Shown here: positions 58,591-62,000 of the stretch, one piece after another
How positions within the stretch are numbered: the stretch's first letter is position 1
Layout: each line of letters begins with the position of its first letter
Assembly: GCA_002633005.1 (NCBI GenBank)
Contig: NMRA01000006.1
Span: forward strand, 1,136,442 to 1,198,441
Reading direction: 5' to 3'
Length of the DNA stretch: 62,000 nt
Source: Phoronis australis
Taxonomy: Eukaryota > Phoronida > Phoronidae
Position numbers and translations under genes: made by a program
Notes under the pieces: generated by a model
Told to the model about the DNA's origin: nothing
Databases searched by the model: none
The model's input: the letters and a program-made list of their open reading frames with translations, nothing else

Positions 58591-59976
58591 TCAAACCGTG
58601 ACGGTACGCTGCATGGATGGATATAGGGGGTCCGAGGGGGTCCAGGGCTCTCTCATTCTGCACACGGTTAAAAAATGGCGCCGACCTTTCGTTTTCAGGG
58701 ATCTCGCGAGGGTTTTTCCTACAAAAATTGACGTCACGCCCCTTGCAAGGCTATTAGGAAGGTTTATCCTTCGGAAATTGAGGTCGGGGCCCCCACTTCC
58801 ATGGATCCGTCTATGGGTATGAGTTCTTTTTTAATAAATGTGATACCTTCAACACAGCATAAATTAAAAACAGAAATATAATGTTAAAAAGGACTAGTAC
58901 ACTAGCTGCGTCTCATGAAGTGCTCTATGTGCAATAATTTCAGAATTCATTTTTTAGCAAAATACATGACCGGCGTGCTTCTTGTTGCACTCAGTGACTG
59001 GGAATGAACATAATCAATCCAGGCTAAATCTTCCTCATTAGGGCTTGAAAATCGTACTACAGATCACGAAACTTTAAGTGACTGCTTTTTACATTTCTGG
59101 CCGCAAACCCGTTTTCAACACCCTGTTGGACACCGTTTTTTTTTCAGAAAATTCATTCGAAAACAGCATTTTTGATATCTAGGTCACACTGTTCGTGACC
59201 TCCGCTATCGGCAAACAAGGGAACTGAATTATACTCTCCACAGATTTGATTTGAAAATGGGTTTGGGCTCAAAAATTGCCTTCCGGGCGATTGGCTGTGT
59301 ACCATCAACATGGCCAAACTTCAAACTTCAATGGACACCGAAAAATCTTCACCAATCTTTCCAATATTCAGCATAATGAATCCTTAGATCTATGTTTTTC
59401 TCGCTAGCTATCGGCAAATTGCAGAGTTGTCTCCCCTAAATCAAAATTCCTCGGAAAACCCCTTCTTGTGTGTATTTCTGTGGGGGAATAGTTAGCTGCT
59501 GGCTGCGCATGCGCACTGCCTATGTCAGATATTTCTGGCGTTGACGGTGCTGAAAAACGTCAATTAAATGAACGGGCAATTTGTGACACATTTGCCCTGG
59601 TTTTGCTAGCGGTTTGAGTGGCCCTACATTATTGGCGTTTCGCCAGTATGTAGTCAAATCTATCAAAGGACCCGTGACAGTGCGAACATATAGAGACCTT
59701 TGTATTGTCGCAACTGGCAAAAGCCTGTCATTATCCTGGCACACATTTCATTACCATGCGTTATTACCTTGGCACACTTAATTTCTTGATTCCGCAAGCT
59801 TAGCTAGGCGCCTCTTCACTCATCAGTGAACGTGCTGAACAGGCGAAGTATAATAAGCTCCGTAAAAACTCCAGGTACTGTTCCAGGTTTTTTAATTTAC
59901 TTGTGTTGTGCATTGAAGCTAATAACGATCTACTACAACCACATAGACACACTATTACACGAGTGGGGTGAGCAAG

Positions 59977-60252
59977 CTAATTAAAATGGCGGAACTTCAA
60001 CAGGAGCGATAATTTGTCATTTTTCATGTTTTTTAAAAGCTCATATATATTAATATCCTTAATGGTGGAAAACTCAAAATGTTCCAGTAAAATATTTAAA
60101 CTTTCTTTTTTCGTTTGACACTCATTTAAACTAATGGGGGAATTGAGTGCAAAGCCAAAGTCCCTCCATTTGTTCGCAGGCCAAAATTTGGAACATAACT
60201 CGACGTTTGAAAAACATCCTGTCCGTGACATGTTGCCGTACTCGCCGATCAT
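59977..60252 (-). other. Isolated 91-codon open frame, unidentified
   Basis: Starts MIGEYGNMSRTGCFSNVELC and ends LLLKFRHFN. It has a mixed, protein-like composition (Cys, Trp and charged residues), but no family is recognised and no partner exons are seen. It could be chance or a transposon fragment. Confidence 0.2.
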
Positions 60253-60492
60253 TGCAAATTGTGGGACTTCTGCTGTTTATGTATTCAACAATTAGTTTTC
60301 CATGAAAAAAGCCTCGGAATGGGTTTCCATTATTGGGTAATTCGAGTTTGCTCCTCTAGCACTCAATACCTTCCATGCAATGGAAAATGGTCAGCACTAA
60401 AATGACACATGACCCTATTATGCATGCCACTTACTTTGGGAGGTATAAAACAAAGCTGGGGTTTGGTTTTTAAATATTGAGAAAAGACATTT

Positions 60493-61750
60493 CATCTTCA
60501 CTCGCTCTTGTTCAAATAAATTGTCCATGTAACAGTGACTTACTTTGCATTGTTTAACTTAAAGTTGATACTTGCTTATTTGTAAAAGCATAAAGAGTAT
60601 TGTCATAAAAGGCATTGTAGTAAATAAACATCACAAAAATTCCCCTCTAAGTAAAGGTACGAAATTTCCCTTCTTAGTAAAGTACACAGCAAAAGTTCCC
60701 CTTCTAAAAGGTACAGGCACCTTTCCTTCTGGGCCCTGGATGATTACGGAATGGTTTTGTTGTAGAAATGCGACTAATTATTTTCTTTTTGAGCAGAACC
60801 CATTTCAGTCAACGGGCTAAATCTTGACAAAAATTTTGGCAATGCGCCACGCACTTTATCAAAATCATGACAACTTACTTCAAACTTCCTTTTACACAAA
60901 TAAACATTTACTGGCTTGTCACAATGACGTCATATTTTAACACCAGCTGGGTAAAGCTGCACAAAAGTATTTCCTGAGCACATCCCCAGAAATCACTTTC
61001 GCATTACAACCAGGTTCCCATTCATTCCCTCGCATACAATCATTACTATTACCGAGCTCAGAGGATTAATGCTTGATTGTCAGCCAGCCAGTAAAGCCAG
61101 GATTCGAATCCGGGTCTCAAAGGGGAGTCCAGAGTGCAAACTACTGAGCCACACTGTCTCCTTATTGTGACATCAAGACTTCTACTAAACTGGCACTCTA
61201 GTTTATTGTGGAAACTACTGTACTGTTACGTTCACATAAATAATGCCCAAGGCCGTTTTTATGAAATATTTGGTCTTGTGCTTCCACTTTGCAGTTGCTG
61301 AATAAAGTTTTAGTCTAGATGAGTGCATCACAGTCTATAAATAATTGTTAAGTTACTAGAAGTTATGTGTATATTCTCAGTAATAGTGTGTGTGTGTATT
61401 CATGAGATTAGGTGGCACCTTTTCAACAAATCTGTCAAAGTTAGACAATTATCTACAAAGTTTTTTGAATTTAACTCTTGACAGTAAAATTTTTTTATTT
61501 TCTGAAATTAGAATGCAGGGCCCTCACTCACCTGAAGGGAAAGGTGCCTGTACCTTCTAAAAGGGGAATTTTCTCCTCGTCTTTTATGAAGAAGGGAATT
61601 TTGTGATGTTTATTTACTAACAATGCCTTTTATGACAATACTCTTTATGCTTTCAAAGTAAGCAAGTATCAACTTTAAGTAGAGCAATACAAAGTAAGTC
61701 ACTGTTACATGTACATCCACAATTTATTTGTGCAAGAGTGAGTGAAGACA
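60493..61750. mobile_element. 1.26 kb foldback element with about 250-base inverted arms
   Basis: Left arm 60493-60748 (cttcactcgctcttg, gtaacagtgacttactttg, aaagcataaagagtattgtc, taaataaacatcaca, ggtacaggcacctttcc) is the reverse complement of right arm 61512-61750. The left arm has an extra internal duplication of the ttcccctctaagtaaag part. The loop of about 760 bases includes a tRNA-like SINE. No transposase. Confidence 0.9.
61088..61153 (-). repeat. tRNA-derived SINE head in the foldback loop
   Basis: On the minus strand: box A TGGCTCAGTAG (61151-61141), an anticodon-arm-like CTGGACTCC, and box B GGATTCGAATCC (61111-61100). Spacing fits a tRNA. No paired acceptor stem, so SINE-like rather than a tRNA gene. 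Confidence 0.65.
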
Positions 61751-62000
61751 ACCTGTTGTCACATAGATGAATGATCAGCCTAGCTGCGCTTTCGGCATCC
61801 ACCTGCCATTTATTACTGTTTTCACAGTGCTTGGCTTATGAAGGCAACACCAAGACAATGGTTCATTTATGCTCCAGCACAGAACAATGGAGTTGTTCGT
61901 AAATATTCATGGGAGGAAATAAATTTCAAAACTAGCTGCGAAATATGCCAGCACTACTAACACCTTAGAGACAAAGTGAGTTGAGCGATGCTTGTGACGA
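61751..62000. other. Right end of window, nothing recognised
   Basis: No exon or repeat of note past the foldback element. Confidence 0.4.

Noticed and set aside
61088-61153. Functional tRNA gene
   Set aside because: Internal boxes are good but no acceptor stem pairs, and the anticodon arm is irregular.

Overview
This is nuclear DNA of an animal. All four recognisable protein genes are split by GT-AG introns and encode metazoan proteins, and the spaces are filled with minisatellites, foldback elements, MITEs and one Ty3/gypsy retrotransposon. A MuSK-type receptor carrying a frizzled domain and a kringle, together with many compact MITEs, suggests a marine invertebrate (deuterostome or lophotrochozoan). 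I cannot name the phylum. A 724-base run of N (36245-36968) and a single N (21863) show that this is a draft assembly.

Layout, left to right. (1) 2428-10453 (+): 3' part of a MuSK-like receptor tyrosine kinase in seven exons (Ig, Thr-rich stalk, frizzled, kringle, then membrane segment plus kinase); its first exons lie outside or are not recognisable. (2) 15188-20157: a decayed Ty3/gypsy element with 134-base LTRs and a 5-base target duplication CTGGT; its left LTR is split by a 578-base MITE. (3) 21151-24219 (-): PSMG3, proteasome assembly chaperone 3, three exons, complete. (4) 26279-43374 (+): a CLIP4-like protein with ankyrin repeats and three CAP-Gly domains, 13 exons whose phases all join, ending at a stop codon. 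(5) 49367-55096 (-): LEPROT/LEPROTL1 (Vps55 family), four exons; the model is one nucleotide short at the exon 1/2 junction. (6) 55.1-62 kb: no recognisable gene, but a 1.26 kb foldback element and several other repeats.

The four genes have unrelated jobs: synaptic-type receptor signalling, proteasome assembly, microtubule plus-end binding, and endosomal membrane traffic. PSMG3 and CLIP4 are divergent, about 2 kb apart. MUSK/PSMG3 and CLIP4/LEPROTL1 are convergent pairs.

The observations most worth following are: a 54-base array of five copies at the start of CLIP4 exon 4, in which every copy carries its own splice acceptor in the same phase; a DFA in place of DFG in the MuSK kinase; a GC-rich array of perfect palindromes in a CLIP4 intron; two copies of one TIR element with 3-base target duplications, one inside an LTR and one just before a CLIP4 exon; and a dispersed repeat that carries CTCF-like motifs. 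I did not find a clearly new multi-gene system.
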